DNA of 64,000 nucleotides from JBCBGF01 sp038526915 (lineage in GTDB: Bacteria > Pseudomonadota > Alphaproteobacteria > Rhodobacterales > Rhodobacteraceae). A program made the position numbers and the translations under genes. Within the stretch, counting starts at the first letter, position 1. The number at the start of each line of letters is the position of its first letter. Positions 26,247 through 34,815 of the stretch are shown here, one piece after another. The DNA is taken from contig JBCBGF010000001.1 of the NCBI GenBank assembly GCA_038526915.1, forward strand, positions 1-64,000. Reading direction: 5' to 3'. The notes below the pieces were generated by a model that searched no databases, was not told the origin of the DNA, and worked only from the letters and a program-made list of their open reading frames with translations.

Positions 26247-27377
26247 CTATGCCTCGCGCCCCTTCAGCATCCGCGCAATGATTTGTCGTTGGACGTCAGA
26301 CGTCCCCGAATAAATCACGCCGCCAAGGGCATCGCGCAGGTCTGTCTCAGGCGCGCTGCCCGCAAGATACCCTGCCCCACCGTGGATCCGCATCGCATCC
26401 AGACTGTTCGCCGCAAACGCCTCGGAGATATGCAGTTTCGTCATCGCGGCGTGCTGCAACGCCGTCTCGCCCGCGTCCTTCAGCTCGGCCGCGCGGTACA
26501 GCATCAAGCGGCTTGTCTCAAGCCGCACCGCCATGTCAGCCAAACGGTTCGACACCGACTGATGCTCTGCAATCGGTTTGCCAAAGACAACGCGGTCCCG
26601 TGCAAACGCAGTACACTCTTCCAACTGCCGCGCCATCGATCCGACATGGCTGGCAAAGATAAAGCTGCGTTCCCAGTCCATCGTCGACTGAAAGATGCTA
26701 GCACCCGCCCCTTCGCGGCCCAACAGGCGATCCTCCGGGATCCAGCAGTCTTTGAAATGCAGCTCACCCATTGGCACCGATGTCAGGCCCATCTTCTCCT
26801 GATCCGGCCCACGCTGAAATCCTGCATCGTCCTTTTCGACCAGAAACGCCGAGATGCCCCAGGCCCCGCGATCAGGCGCGGTCTTGGCGAACACAACCGC
26901 CAGATCGCACACACTCGCCATCCCGACATAGACCTTGTGCCCGTTCAAGACATAGCCGCCGTCACGCCGCTCTGCCGTGGTGGCAAGGCTGGCAGCATCC
27001 GAGCCCGACTGCACCTCGGTCATGCCATGGGCACCGACAAGCGCACCCGTCGACAAGCGCGTCAGGTAGGTCTCTTTCTGCGCGTCGCTGCCATAGGTCA
27101 GGATCGGCTCTTGCACCGCCCAGATCTGACCGTTGACCGACAGCGTGAAGCCATTGTTAGGACAGGCATAACCAAGCGCTTCCAATGCGGTGATTGTCGT
27201 CGTGACGCTCGCCCCCCGCCCGCCATACTGACGCGGCGTGAGCAAGCCGAACACACCCGCATCGGCGCAGGTGTTCCACGCATCGCGCCACCCCTCCGGC
27301 CCCGCCCCGATCGCAAGATCCAAAGACCCATAGGTAGACCGGACCTCATCAAGGTTTGGCGTCACTTCCTGAAGCAT
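26247..27377 (-). CDS. Acyl-CoA-dehydrogenase-like flavoprotein (PltE/RedW/PigA-like prolyl-carrier oxidase)
   Basis: 376 residues of the acyl-CoA dehydrogenase fold: GMTEVQSGSDA (118-128) contacts FAD, then a middle beta domain (LNGHKVYVG), and a C-terminal helical domain with RVVFGKPIAEHQSVSNRLADM and IHGGAGYL. The usual catalytic Glu of the YEGT box is replaced (YSGTS, 356-360). Instead MDWER offers Glu236 at the place used by isovaleryl-CoA and prolyl-carrier dehydrogenases. First gene of the peptide operon. In known systems this enzyme oxidises L-prolyl-carrier to pyrrole-2-carboxyl-carrier. An ordinary acyl-CoA dehydrogenase is the alternative. Confidence 0.85.
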   Translation of the reverse strand: MLQEVTPNLDEVRSTYGSLDLAIGAGPEGWRDAWNTCADAGVFGLLTPRQYGGRGASVTTTITALEALGYACPNNGFTLSVNGQIWAVQEPILTYGSDAQKETYLTRLSTGALVGAHGMTEVQSGSDAASLATTAERRDGGYVLNGHKVYVGMASVCDLAVVFAKTAPDRGAWGISAFLVEKDDAGFQRGPDQEKMGLTSVPMGELHFKDCWIPEDRLLGREGAGASIFQSTMDWERSFIFASHVGSMARQLEECTAFARDRVVFGKPIAEHQSVSNRLADMAVRLETSRLMLYRAAELKDAGETALQHAAMTKLHISEAFAANSLDAMRIHGGAGYLAGSAPETDLRDALGGVIYSGTSDVQRQIIARMLKGREA

Positions 27378-27407
27378 GAAAAAAGTCCCCCTGCGGCGGA
27401 TCAGCCG

Positions 27408-27444
27408 CTCGTACGAGACCTAGCATGCGTTGAAATCAGGGCAA
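27408..27444 (-). promoter_or_regulatory. Candidate promoter of the peptide operon with a 10-bp palindrome at the start site
   Basis: On the minus strand TTGCCC (27439-27444) and TAGGTC (27417-27422) are 16 bases apart. The perfect palindrome CTCGTACGAG (27408-27417) sits where transcription would begin and could bind a repressor. The rest of the 27378-27589 gap shows no gene. Confidence 0.35.
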
Positions 27445-27589
27445 AAAATCCTCACTTCGGCGTGATCGGGAGGGGCCCGTCGTCGCAACAAATCCAACCT
27501 GGCCACAGCTTTGTCGCGAAAAACCTTGGTTCGACGGGGACGCACACACCGTTTGCCCCATCCGCGTTCTCGGCGTTTGCACTACCGCA

Positions 27590-28741
27590 TTAGAGTTTCA
27601 CCCAGGCCGCATTGCGTTGGGAGCTTCGGACGCACGCATCGACAAATTGAACCCCCTTGAGCCCATCCAACACCGTTGGGAACGTTACCTCCGCCTCAGC
27701 ACTTCCGCCTGTGCGGTGCGCCAGGATTGCCCGCGCGGCCTCGGTATATATGTTGGCGAAACCTTCCAGATACCCCTCAGGATGCCCCGGCGGGATACGG
27801 CTGACCCGGCCTGCCGCTTCCCCCGCCCCGGCCCCGTTACGGGTAATCAGACGCTTTGGTTCGCCAAACGGCGTGTGCCACAGGTAATTCGGATCCTCCT
27901 GCGCCCATTCCAGCCCGCCGGTTTCGCCATAGACCCGGATGCGCAGCGCGTTCTCGTTGCCTGGCGCGACTTGGCTACACCAAAGCATCCCCTTCGCCCC
28001 GCCTTTGAAGCGGAGCATGACATGGCCATTGTCATCCACCTGCCGCCCCGGCACGAAAGCATCAAGATCGGCGGCCAGCTCCTCCGCCTCCAGCCCGGTG
28101 ATGAAGCACGCCAGATTATAGGCATGGGTCCCGATATCCCCGGTCGATCCACCCGCCCCCGACCGCGCGGGGTCTGTCCGCCACGCGGCCTGTTTGAAGT
28201 CCTGCTCCACCGTCAGCCAATCCTGCGGATACTCGACCTGCACGACACGAATGGGCCCGATCTCTCCATTCGCCACCATCTCGCGCGCCTGCCGCACCAT
28301 CGGATAGCCGGTGTAGTTGTGGGTCAGCACAAACAGCGCGTCCGAACTTTCGGCAGCCTTGACCAATTTCTTGGCATCCGCCAGCGTCGAGGTCAGCGGC
28401 TTGTCGCAGATCACATGTATCCCGCGCTTCAGGAACTCGCGCGCAGCGGCGTAATGCATATGGTTCGGCGTGACGATCGAAACCGCCTCGATCCCATCTT
28501 TCCGCCGCGCCTCACGGACCGCCATCGTTTTGAAGTCGTCATAGACCCGTGGCAGGCCCAGCGCCTCACCACTCGCGCGCGATTTCTCCGGCGTCGACGA
28601 CAAGGCCCCCGAAACCAGTTCAAACTGATCGTCGATCCGCGCCGCGATCCGGTGGACGCCGCCGATGAACGCATCATTGCCACCGCCCACCATGCCCAGG
28701 CGGATCCGCCCCGTCAGGTTTTCATTCCGTCCCGTGACCAT
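27590..28741 (-). CDS. Gfo/Idh/MocA-family oxidoreductase
   Basis: A 383-residue NAD(P)-dependent dehydrogenase acting on sugars or inositols. The N-terminal Rossmann fold has GMVGGGNDAFIGGVHRIAA and EAVSIVTPNHMHYAAAREFLKRGIHVICDKPLT, with the EKP-like lysine. The catalytic segment GGSTGDIGTHAYNLACFITG supplies Asp and His. Last gene of the sugar operon; its start overlaps the isomerase stop by one base. The pairing with a TIM-barrel isomerase suggests oxidation and epimerisation of a polyol or keto-sugar. Confidence 0.92.
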   Translation of the reverse strand: MVTGRNENLTGRIRLGMVGGGNDAFIGGVHRIAARIDDQFELVSGALSSTPEKSRASGEALGLPRVYDDFKTMAVREARRKDGIEAVSIVTPNHMHYAAAREFLKRGIHVICDKPLTSTLADAKKLVKAAESSDALFVLTHNYTGYPMVRQAREMVANGEIGPIRVVQVEYPQDWLTVEQDFKQAAWRTDPARSGAGGSTGDIGTHAYNLACFITGLEAEELAADLDAFVPGRQVDDNGHVMLRFKGGAKGMLWCSQVAPGNENALRIRVYGETGGLEWAQEDPNYLWHTPFGEPKRLITRNGAGAGEAAGRVSRIPPGHPEGYLEGFANIYTEAARAILAHRTGGSAEAEVTFPTVLDGLKGVQFVDACVRSSQRNAAWVKL

Positions 28742-29796
28742 CAGCCGATCCCCAGCATCTTGCGGTTGCCGGCCTCATCGGTGCCGCCATCGGCGAAGTC
28801 GTCAAACGCCACTTCGGTGGGCCGGATGATATGATCGCGCACAAAGGCCGCGCCCTCCCGCGCGCCATCTTCGGGATGCTTGATCGCGCATTCCCATTCG
28901 ACCACGGCCCACCCGTCAAAGCCATTGGCCGTCAGCTTGGAAAAGATCGCCGAGAAATCGACCTGGCCGTCGCCTAGCGACCGGAACCGCCCCGCCCGAT
29001 CAACCCAAGACTGATAGCCCGAATAAACCCCCTGCCGCCCGGTGGGATTGAACTCCGCATCTTTGACGTGGAACATCCGGATCCGGTCCTTGTAGATGTC
29101 GATATTGTCCAGATAGTCGAGGCACTGCAGCACATAGTGCGACGGGTCATAGAGCATGCAGGCCCGCGCATGGTTGCCCGTCCGCTCCAGGAACATCTCG
29201 TAGGTCACGCCATCATGCAGATCCTCGCCCGGATGGATCTCGTAACAGACATCGACCCCGCACTCCTCGGCATGATCGAGGATCGGCGTCCACCGCGCCG
29301 CCAACTCATCAAATGCCGTCTCGATCAGCCCCGCAGGCCGTTGCGGCCAGGGGTAGACATAGGGCCAGGCCAGCGCGCCTGAGAACGTCGCATGCGCCGT
29401 GATCCCCATGTTTTTGGAGGCCGTCAGCGCCTTCTTCACCTGATCCACCGCCCAAGCCTGCCGCGCCGCCGGGTTGCCCCGTACCTCTTCTGCGGCGAAC
29501 CCGTCAAACGCTGTGTCATAGGCAGGATGCACCGCCACCAGTTGACCCTGCAAATGGGTGGAAAGCTCCGTCACCTCCACCCCGTTCGCGGCGGCGGCGC
29601 CTCTGAACTCGTCGCAATAGTCCTTGCTCTCCGCCGCCTTCTCCAGATCGAACAGACGGCCATCCCAACTGGGCACCTGCACGCCGACATACCCGCAATC
29701 GGCCGCCCATTTGGTGATCGCGTCCCACGAATCGAACGGAGCTTCGTCGCCCGCGAACTGCGCCAGAAACAGCGCCGGCCCTTTGATGGTTTTCAT
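28741..29796 (-). CDS. Sugar isomerase/epimerase, xylose-isomerase-like TIM barrel
   Basis: 351 residues with the divalent-metal site spread over the barrel: CYEIHPGEDLHDG, LYDPSHYVLQ, MFHVKDAEF and VVEWECA provide the Glu, Asp/His, His and Glu ligands. It belongs to the IolE/Hyi/tagatose-epimerase group; substrate unknown. The ATG at 29796 follows a strong GGGAGGAG. Coupled to the downstream dehydrogenase. Confidence 0.9.
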   Translation of the reverse strand: MKTIKGPALFLAQFAGDEAPFDSWDAITKWAADCGYVGVQVPSWDGRLFDLEKAAESKDYCDEFRGAAAANGVEVTELSTHLQGQLVAVHPAYDTAFDGFAAEEVRGNPAARQAWAVDQVKKALTASKNMGITAHATFSGALAWPYVYPWPQRPAGLIETAFDELAARWTPILDHAEECGVDVCYEIHPGEDLHDGVTYEMFLERTGNHARACMLYDPSHYVLQCLDYLDNIDIYKDRIRMFHVKDAEFNPTGRQGVYSGYQSWVDRAGRFRSLGDGQVDFSAIFSKLTANGFDGWAVVEWECAIKHPEDGAREGAAFVRDHIIRPTEVAFDDFADGGTDEAGNRKMLGIG

Positions 29797-29822
29797 GCGA
29801 TCTCCTCCCAATCGATCGTGCC

Positions 29823-30875
29823 TTATGGTGGCATGTTTTCTTTGATGTAGATGTCGATGCGGATGCGTTCCTGCGCGGGATTGAACGGCGCACTGTCCGC
29901 TGTGGCCCGCAAGAGCCGCGCACAGGATCGGACCAGATGCCCGCTATCCTGGTTGATCACGGCGTCGAAATACCCATCCCGCAGCGCGGCCTGGCTGAGC
30001 GGCGTCAACTCATGCCCGATGACCACGATATCTTCCGCCGCCTTCCGGTCCGTCAAAAACCGCACCAGCCCCTCATTGCCCGCAGCGCTCGAATAGATGC
30101 CGCAAATATTGGGATGGTTCTCAAAGATCTCGGGCAGAAGCGCATAGATCAGGTCGGGATCATCGCGCCCCTCGACCGAGGCCACCACTTCCAGATCCGG
30201 GAACGCCTCTCCGATAACCAGATCGAAGCCCTGTCGCCGCTCAAGGTGATCGCGGGCGAACCGCGATCCGGTAATGAACAGGATCTTCCCTGTCCGCCGG
30301 ATGAACCGCCCCATCAACTGGCCCGCCGTCCGGCCTGCCGACACGTTGTCGATGCCCACGAAATGATTGCGCTCCGACGACGGCAGGTCGGAGACCAGCG
30401 TGACCACCGCGATCCCCTTGTCCCGCAGCCGCTTCACCGCATCGCGCACCGAAGGTGTCTCCGGGCTGAAGATCGCGACGCCGTCGGTTTCCGCCGGATC
30501 AATCCGATCCAGCACCGCCACGAAATCCTGCGGATCAAACGGCTTGGCCAGCGCCAGCGAGAGCTCCGTCCGGTCATTGGCGAGCCGCTCCGCCTGCTCG
30601 CCAATCTGCTTGCGCAACGCCAAAACAAATTCGTTCTCGGTATTCGGCAGCACAAACAGCAGGTTATAGACCCGCCGCCGCGCCAGATTGGCCGCCGCCG
30701 TATCGCGGATATAGCCGAGTTCGGCGATCGCCTCATGCACCCGTTTGATCGTCACCTTCCGAACACCGGGGCGTTCATTCAGCACCCGGTCCACCGTCGC
30801 AAGGCTCACGCCAGCCACCCGGGCAATGTCATTGACCGTTGGCTTCGCGACGACTTTGAGACCGGGCTTGTTCAG
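29823..30875 (-). CDS. LacI-family regulator of the sugar operon, probable CTG start
   Basis: The complete DNA-binding domain reads PTVNDIARVAGVSLATVDRVLNERPGV, but the first standard start codon in frame (GTG, 30818) would cut away its first helix. Upstream to the in-frame stop there is no ATG, GTG or TTG. The only near-cognate start at the right place is CTG at 30875, one base after the kinase TAA. With it the protein has 350 residues: HTH 1-60 and a sugar-binding domain after that (NLLFVLPNTENEF ...). It likely controls this operon through the palindromes at 38353 and 38383, which have the central CG usual for LacI operators. Confidence 0.82.
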   Translation of the reverse strand: MNKPGLKVVAKPTVNDIARVAGVSLATVDRVLNERPGVRKVTIKRVHEAIAELGYIRDTAAANLARRRVYNLLFVLPNTENEFVLALRKQIGEQAERLANDRTELSLALAKPFDPQDFVAVLDRIDPAETDGVAIFSPETPSVRDAVKRLRDKGIAVVTLVSDLPSSERNHFVGIDNVSAGRTAGQLMGRFIRRTGKILFITGSRFARDHLERRQGFDLVIGEAFPDLEVVASVEGRDDPDLIYALLPEIFENHPNICGIYSSAAGNEGLVRFLTDRKAAEDIVVIGHELTPLSQAALRDGYFDAVINQDSGHLVRSCARLLRATADSAPFNPAQERIRIDIYIKENMPP

Positions 30876-30876
30876 T

Positions 30877-32496
30877 TTAGGTCACCATTTCCTTGGCCAG
30901 CGCATCGAAGAGCAGGGCCACTGCCTCTGCGCCGGGATCGTTATGGCCCTTCAGATTGTCCTCCGGCACATAGGCCGCACGCCCCGCCTTGGCCCGGTGG
31001 ATGGCCGCCGTGCTGTCGGCCCCCTTGCGCGCAGCGGTTGCGGCAGCAGCAATCCCGCTTGGCAAGGCCTCAAGCGCGGGCGCCAGCGCATCGATCATCG
31101 TCCGATCGCCCACCTGCGCGCCACCCACCTGGCTCACCCGGTTCAGCCCGTCGACCAGCGCCTTCTGCACCGAAGCGCCATTGGCACAGGCATCCCCCGC
31201 CGCGTTGAAATAGATCGCCAGGATCACGCCCGACGATCCACCCATGGTCTGGCTCAACTCATTGCCCAGCGCCGGGAAGAGTTGCGTGAGATCGGCGAGC
31301 GGCATCCGATCCAGACTGCCCTTCAGCGCCCGCGCCGCCGTGGCCAAAGTACTGCCAGTATCGCCATCGCCCGACTTGGCATCCAGCGTGTTCAGCCGGT
31401 CTTCGGCCGAGATCAGCAGATCGGCTACCTTCTCGATGATCTCGCGCGTCCTGTCGTTTTGCGACGGTATCGGCTCAATGGGGGTCAACCCATCCGGCAA
31501 GCCCACCACCGGCGGCTCCACAACCGCCGCCATGCCGGGCCAGGCCGGCATCGCAACAGGTGCCGCCAGGGCCGCATGTTCCGCCGGTGTCGCCTCCATG
31601 ATCGAGACCGAGAACCCGTGCATATCAAGCGAGGTCATCATTGGCGCAGGCCCGATGATCTGCTTGACCATCCCCGAGGCCGTCAGCGCGTGGGTCAGCA
31701 CCGACATCTCCAACGGCGTCGTCGAGCCCAGGTTGTTGACCAAAGCGATCACATCGCCGCTCGCATGCCCGCGCAGTTTTTCAACCACCGTGGTCATCGC
31801 ACTCATCGCGGTCGAGAAATCCACCTGCTCGACGCCTGGCTCGCCATGGATGCCAAGGCCAAGTTCCGCCTTGCCCGCGCCAATCCGGTTCTCCTTGCTC
31901 GACCCCGGGATCGTGCAGGTATCCAGGCTCATGCCGATGGACGCGACCTTGCCAATGATCGACTGCGCGGCGGCGGTCACGGTCGCAAGGTCCGCCCCGT
32001 CTTCGGCCATCGCCCCGGCGATTTTGTGCACGAACAACGTCCCCGCGACCCCGCGCGGCTGGGGCAGATCGGGCAGCGCGATGTCGTCATCCACCACAAC
32101 CATCTCGACCCGGCGGCCCAAGGCCCGCGCCCGCTCGGCGGCCAGCCCAAAGTTCAACCGGTCGCCTGTATAGTTCTTTACGATCAGCAGACACCCGGCC
32201 TCACCCGTCACCGCCAAAATGCCCGCCAGCACCGCCTCGACAGAAGGCGAGGCAAAAACCTCACCACACACCGCCGCCGTCAGCATGCCCTTGCCCACGA
32301 AGCCTGCATGCGCCGGCTCATGCCCCGACCCGCCGCCAGAGACCAGCGCCACCTTCGATTTGTCCCAATCCGACCGGAACACCACCTTGATATGCGGGTA
32401 GCCATCCAGCCGCGACAGCGTTCCCCCCGACGCGGCCAACACCCCGTCGATGGCCTCGGTAACCAGGTCTTCCTTGGCGTTGATAAACTGGGCCAT
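30877..32496 (-). CDS. Dihydroxyacetone-type kinase, DhaK and DhaL domains fused
   Basis: A 539-residue ATP-dependent kinase for dihydroxyacetone or a related short ketose. The K domain (1-330) has VSGGGSGHEPAHAGFVG and GIHGEPG, where the His binds the substrate carbonyl covalently. The L domain (about 350-539) has DAKSGDGDTGSTLATAA for ATP-Mg and TMGGSSGVILAIYF. The fused form uses ATP directly and needs no PTS donor. Erythrulose kinases look alike, so the substrate is left open. Confidence 0.92.
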   Translation of the reverse strand: MAQFINAKEDLVTEAIDGVLAASGGTLSRLDGYPHIKVVFRSDWDKSKVALVSGGGSGHEPAHAGFVGKGMLTAAVCGEVFASPSVEAVLAGILAVTGEAGCLLIVKNYTGDRLNFGLAAERARALGRRVEMVVVDDDIALPDLPQPRGVAGTLFVHKIAGAMAEDGADLATVTAAAQSIIGKVASIGMSLDTCTIPGSSKENRIGAGKAELGLGIHGEPGVEQVDFSTAMSAMTTVVEKLRGHASGDVIALVNNLGSTTPLEMSVLTHALTASGMVKQIIGPAPMMTSLDMHGFSVSIMEATPAEHAALAAPVAMPAWPGMAAVVEPPVVGLPDGLTPIEPIPSQNDRTREIIEKVADLLISAEDRLNTLDAKSGDGDTGSTLATAARALKGSLDRMPLADLTQLFPALGNELSQTMGGSSGVILAIYFNAAGDACANGASVQKALVDGLNRVSQVGGAQVGDRTMIDALAPALEALPSGIAAAATAARKGADSTAAIHRAKAGRAAYVPEDNLKGHNDPGAEAVALLFDALAKEMVT

Positions 32497-32507
32497 TGCG
32501 GTCCTCC

Positions 32508-33500
32508 CTATTGAACCCGCGCGCCTGAGGCGTCGAAATACAATGGATTTTGCGGGCTGATTTTTATGGTGGCGTTCGGTTCATAGTCCTGATGCGGGTC
32601 TGTCAGCGTCGTGATCGGATGCCCCTGCACCTCCAGATGCAGCCGCGTCTGATCGCCCAGATGCTCGGATCGCAGCACCGTTGCGTCGATCCCGTCCCCC
32701 TGTCGGATATTCTCAGGGCGCAGCCCAATCTGCGGCCCGCGATGATCCCCGGGGAACAGCGTTGCAGGCAGGATATTGATCCGCGGCAGGCCCAGACGGC
32801 TCGCCACATAAACGCTGGTGGGGTTCTCGTAGATCTCTTTCGGCGTGCCGTATTGCACGAGCCTCCCCTCTTCGAGCACGCCCACGTGGCTCGCCATCGT
32901 CATGGCCTCGATCTGGTCGTGCGTCACATACAGCAGCGTCGATCCCAGATCCGCATGAATACGTTTCAACTCCACCCGTAGGTCCGCCCGCAGCTTGGCG
33001 TCGAGCGAACTCAAGGGTTCATCCATCAGATAGATCGCCGGATCGCGCACCAGCGCCCGCCCGATCGACACCCGCTGCATCTCACCGCCCGACAGCTCGG
33101 TCGCCTTGTTGTCGAGCTTGTGGGGGATCTGCAGAACCTCGGCGATCTGTTCCACCTTGCGCCGCACCTGATCCTCGGGCGTTTTCAGGATCGGGGACCG
33201 CAGCGGAAACGCCAGATTGTCCCGCACTGTCAGATGCGGATAGAGCGAGTACTGCTGGAACACCATCGCCACATCCCGCTGCGCCGGGGTCTCGGTCCCA
33301 ACATCGCGCCCCGCGATATGGATGTGGCCTGCGTCAAGCTTCTCCAGCCCCGAGATCAGCCGCAAGGTGGTCGTCTTGCCCGCCCCTGTAGGACCCAACA
33401 GCACCACGAACGACCCATCCGCGATGGTCATCGTGATGTCATCCACAGCCACAGTCTTGCCGAAGAATTTCGAGACGTTTTCGAGAGTGACCTCAGCCAT
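32508..33500 (-). CDS. ABC transporter ATPase, sugar (CUT1/MalK-type), second
   Basis: 330 residues: Walker A LLGPTGAGKTTTLR, Q-loop, signature LSGGEMQRVSIGRALV, Walker B IYLMDEPLSSLDAK, and a C-terminal TOBE regulatory region from about 235. Pairs with the other ATPase gene, as in transporters that use two different ATPases. The start at 33500 has GGGAG upstream and overlaps the previous stop by 8 bases. Confidence 0.93.
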   Translation of the reverse strand: MAEVTLENVSKFFGKTVAVDDITMTIADGSFVVLLGPTGAGKTTTLRLISGLEKLDAGHIHIAGRDVGTETPAQRDVAMVFQQYSLYPHLTVRDNLAFPLRSPILKTPEDQVRRKVEQIAEVLQIPHKLDNKATELSGGEMQRVSIGRALVRDPAIYLMDEPLSSLDAKLRADLRVELKRIHADLGSTLLYVTHDQIEAMTMASHVGVLEEGRLVQYGTPKEIYENPTSVYVASRLGLPRINILPATLFPGDHRGPQIGLRPENIRQGDGIDATVLRSEHLGDQTRLHLEVQGHPITTLTDPHQDYEPNATIKISPQNPLYFDASGARVQ

Positions 33501-34587
33501 GAAGCACTCCCTCATTCAGTTCCGATTTCAGGGCACGGCCGCTTTGCCGATCAAACAACGTGATCGTGTCCGCGTTGAACTCCAGCCCCACCGTCTCCCC
33601 CGCAGCCACACTCTGCTGCGACGAAATCCGGGCCTTCACCTCGCCATCCGCCGTCTTCAGCGTCACGATCTGTGTGGTGCCCAGATACTCCGCCGCCAAA
33701 ACCTGAGCGCGGTACGATGCGTCATCCGACAGCCGGATATGCTCTGGCCGCACGCCCAAGGCCATATCGCCCTCGAACGGCTCACGCGTATGGGGCACCG
33801 TGAAGTGGGATCCGTGCAAGGATACGTCGGCCGCGTTCGTCGCAACCTTCCCATGAAACGGCAGAAAGTTCATTGCCGGCGACCCGATGAAGTTGGCCAC
33901 GAACATTGTCGCCGGCTTGTCGTAAATTTCCTGCGGTGTGCCAAACTGCTCCACCACCGCGTTGTTCATCACCACGATCTTGTCGCCCATCTGCATGGCT
34001 TCCAACTGATCGTGCGTGACATAAACCGTCGTAGCCCCCATCCGGTCATGCAGCGCGCGCAATTCCTCCGCCATATGCTCGCGGAACTCGGCATCAAGCG
34101 CGCCTAGCGGTTCATCCATCATGAAGGCCTTGGGTTCCCGCACAATTGCCCGGCCCAGCGCAACGCGCTGACGGTCGCCGCCCGACAAGCCACCCACAGG
34201 CCGATCTAGGATGTCTTCGATTCCCAAAATTCGCGCCACTTCCGCCACCTTGGCCTTGATCGCCGCGCCCGACATCCCCTGGCTTTTCAACGGATAGCTC
34301 ATGTTCCCGCGCACGTTCATATGCGGGTAAAGCGCGAACATCTGAAACACGAACGCGATGTCCCGCTCCGACGGCGGCCTTTGGGAAATCTCTTCGCCGT
34401 CCAGGTAGATCTCACCCGATGTCGGCAGCTCCAGCCCCGCGATCATCCGCAACGTCGTGGTCTTACCGCAGCCCGACGGCCCCAGCAGCATGAAGAACTC
34501 GCCATCTTCGATGGTAAAGCTCGATTCCTTCACCGCGACGAAGTCGCCGAACTCTTTGCGGACATTCCTGATAACGATCTCGGCCAT
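33493..34587 (-). CDS. ABC transporter ATPase, sugar (CUT1/MalK-type), first
   Basis: 364 residues: LLGPSGCGKTTTLRM, LSGGDRQRVALGRAIV, AFMMDEPLGALDAEFREHM, then a TOBE domain (GVRPEHIRLSDD). It energises the sugar or polyol importer encoded upstream. Two unlike ATPases in one operon suggest a heterodimeric motor. Confidence 0.93.
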   Translation of the reverse strand: MAEIVIRNVRKEFGDFVAVKESSFTIEDGEFFMLLGPSGCGKTTTLRMIAGLELPTSGEIYLDGEEISQRPPSERDIAFVFQMFALYPHMNVRGNMSYPLKSQGMSGAAIKAKVAEVARILGIEDILDRPVGGLSGGDRQRVALGRAIVREPKAFMMDEPLGALDAEFREHMAEELRALHDRMGATTVYVTHDQLEAMQMGDKIVVMNNAVVEQFGTPQEIYDKPATMFVANFIGSPAMNFLPFHGKVATNAADVSLHGSHFTVPHTREPFEGDMALGVRPEHIRLSDDASYRAQVLAAEYLGTTQIVTLKTADGEVKARISSQQSVAAGETVGLEFNADTITLFDRQSGRALKSELNEGVLHG

Positions 34588-34626
34588 ATCAGCGCGCCCG
34601 CCTTGCGTGGATATTCAGAAGATGGG

Positions 34627-34815
34627 TCATTCCGGGAAATGGCTCACGATGATGAACATGACGGTCCCCACAAGCGTGGTGATAAAGGAATAGGTGAAGG
34701 CCCAGATCACGAAGGGCTGCATCAGCATGAACACCCCGACCGCGATGATGATCGTGGCCAGCATCTCCCACGGGCCGCGGCGGAAGCGCATGAGACCATT
34801 GACGAACTTCGTCAT
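34627..34815 (-). CDS. Small two-helix membrane protein of the sugar ABC operon, family not recognised
   Basis: 62 residues with a basic N-terminus (MTKFVNGLMRFRRG) and two hydrophobic stretches, ending FIIVSHFPE. The start overlaps the permease stop by 4 bases, so it is part of the transporter operon. Small membrane proteins occur in glycerol-type ABC operons, but this sequence does not look like that DUF2160 family to me. Perhaps an accessory subunit of the permease. Confidence 0.7.
   Translation of the reverse strand: MTKFVNGLMRFRRGPWEMLATIIIAVGVFMLMQPFVIWAFTYSFITTLVGTVMFIIVSHFPE

Noticed and set aside
13889..27600. Integrated island with att sites at tRNA-Arg
   Set aside because: I looked for a second copy of the tRNA 3' end (GGTTCGAATCC...CGCCA) and for an integrase and found neither, so only position suggests an island.
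30745..32514. 589-codon + strand reading frame opposite the kinase and LacI genes
   Set aside because: The minus-strand kinase has complete catalytic motifs; the + frame is Arg/His-rich low-complexity sequence typical of antisense frames in high-GC DNA.
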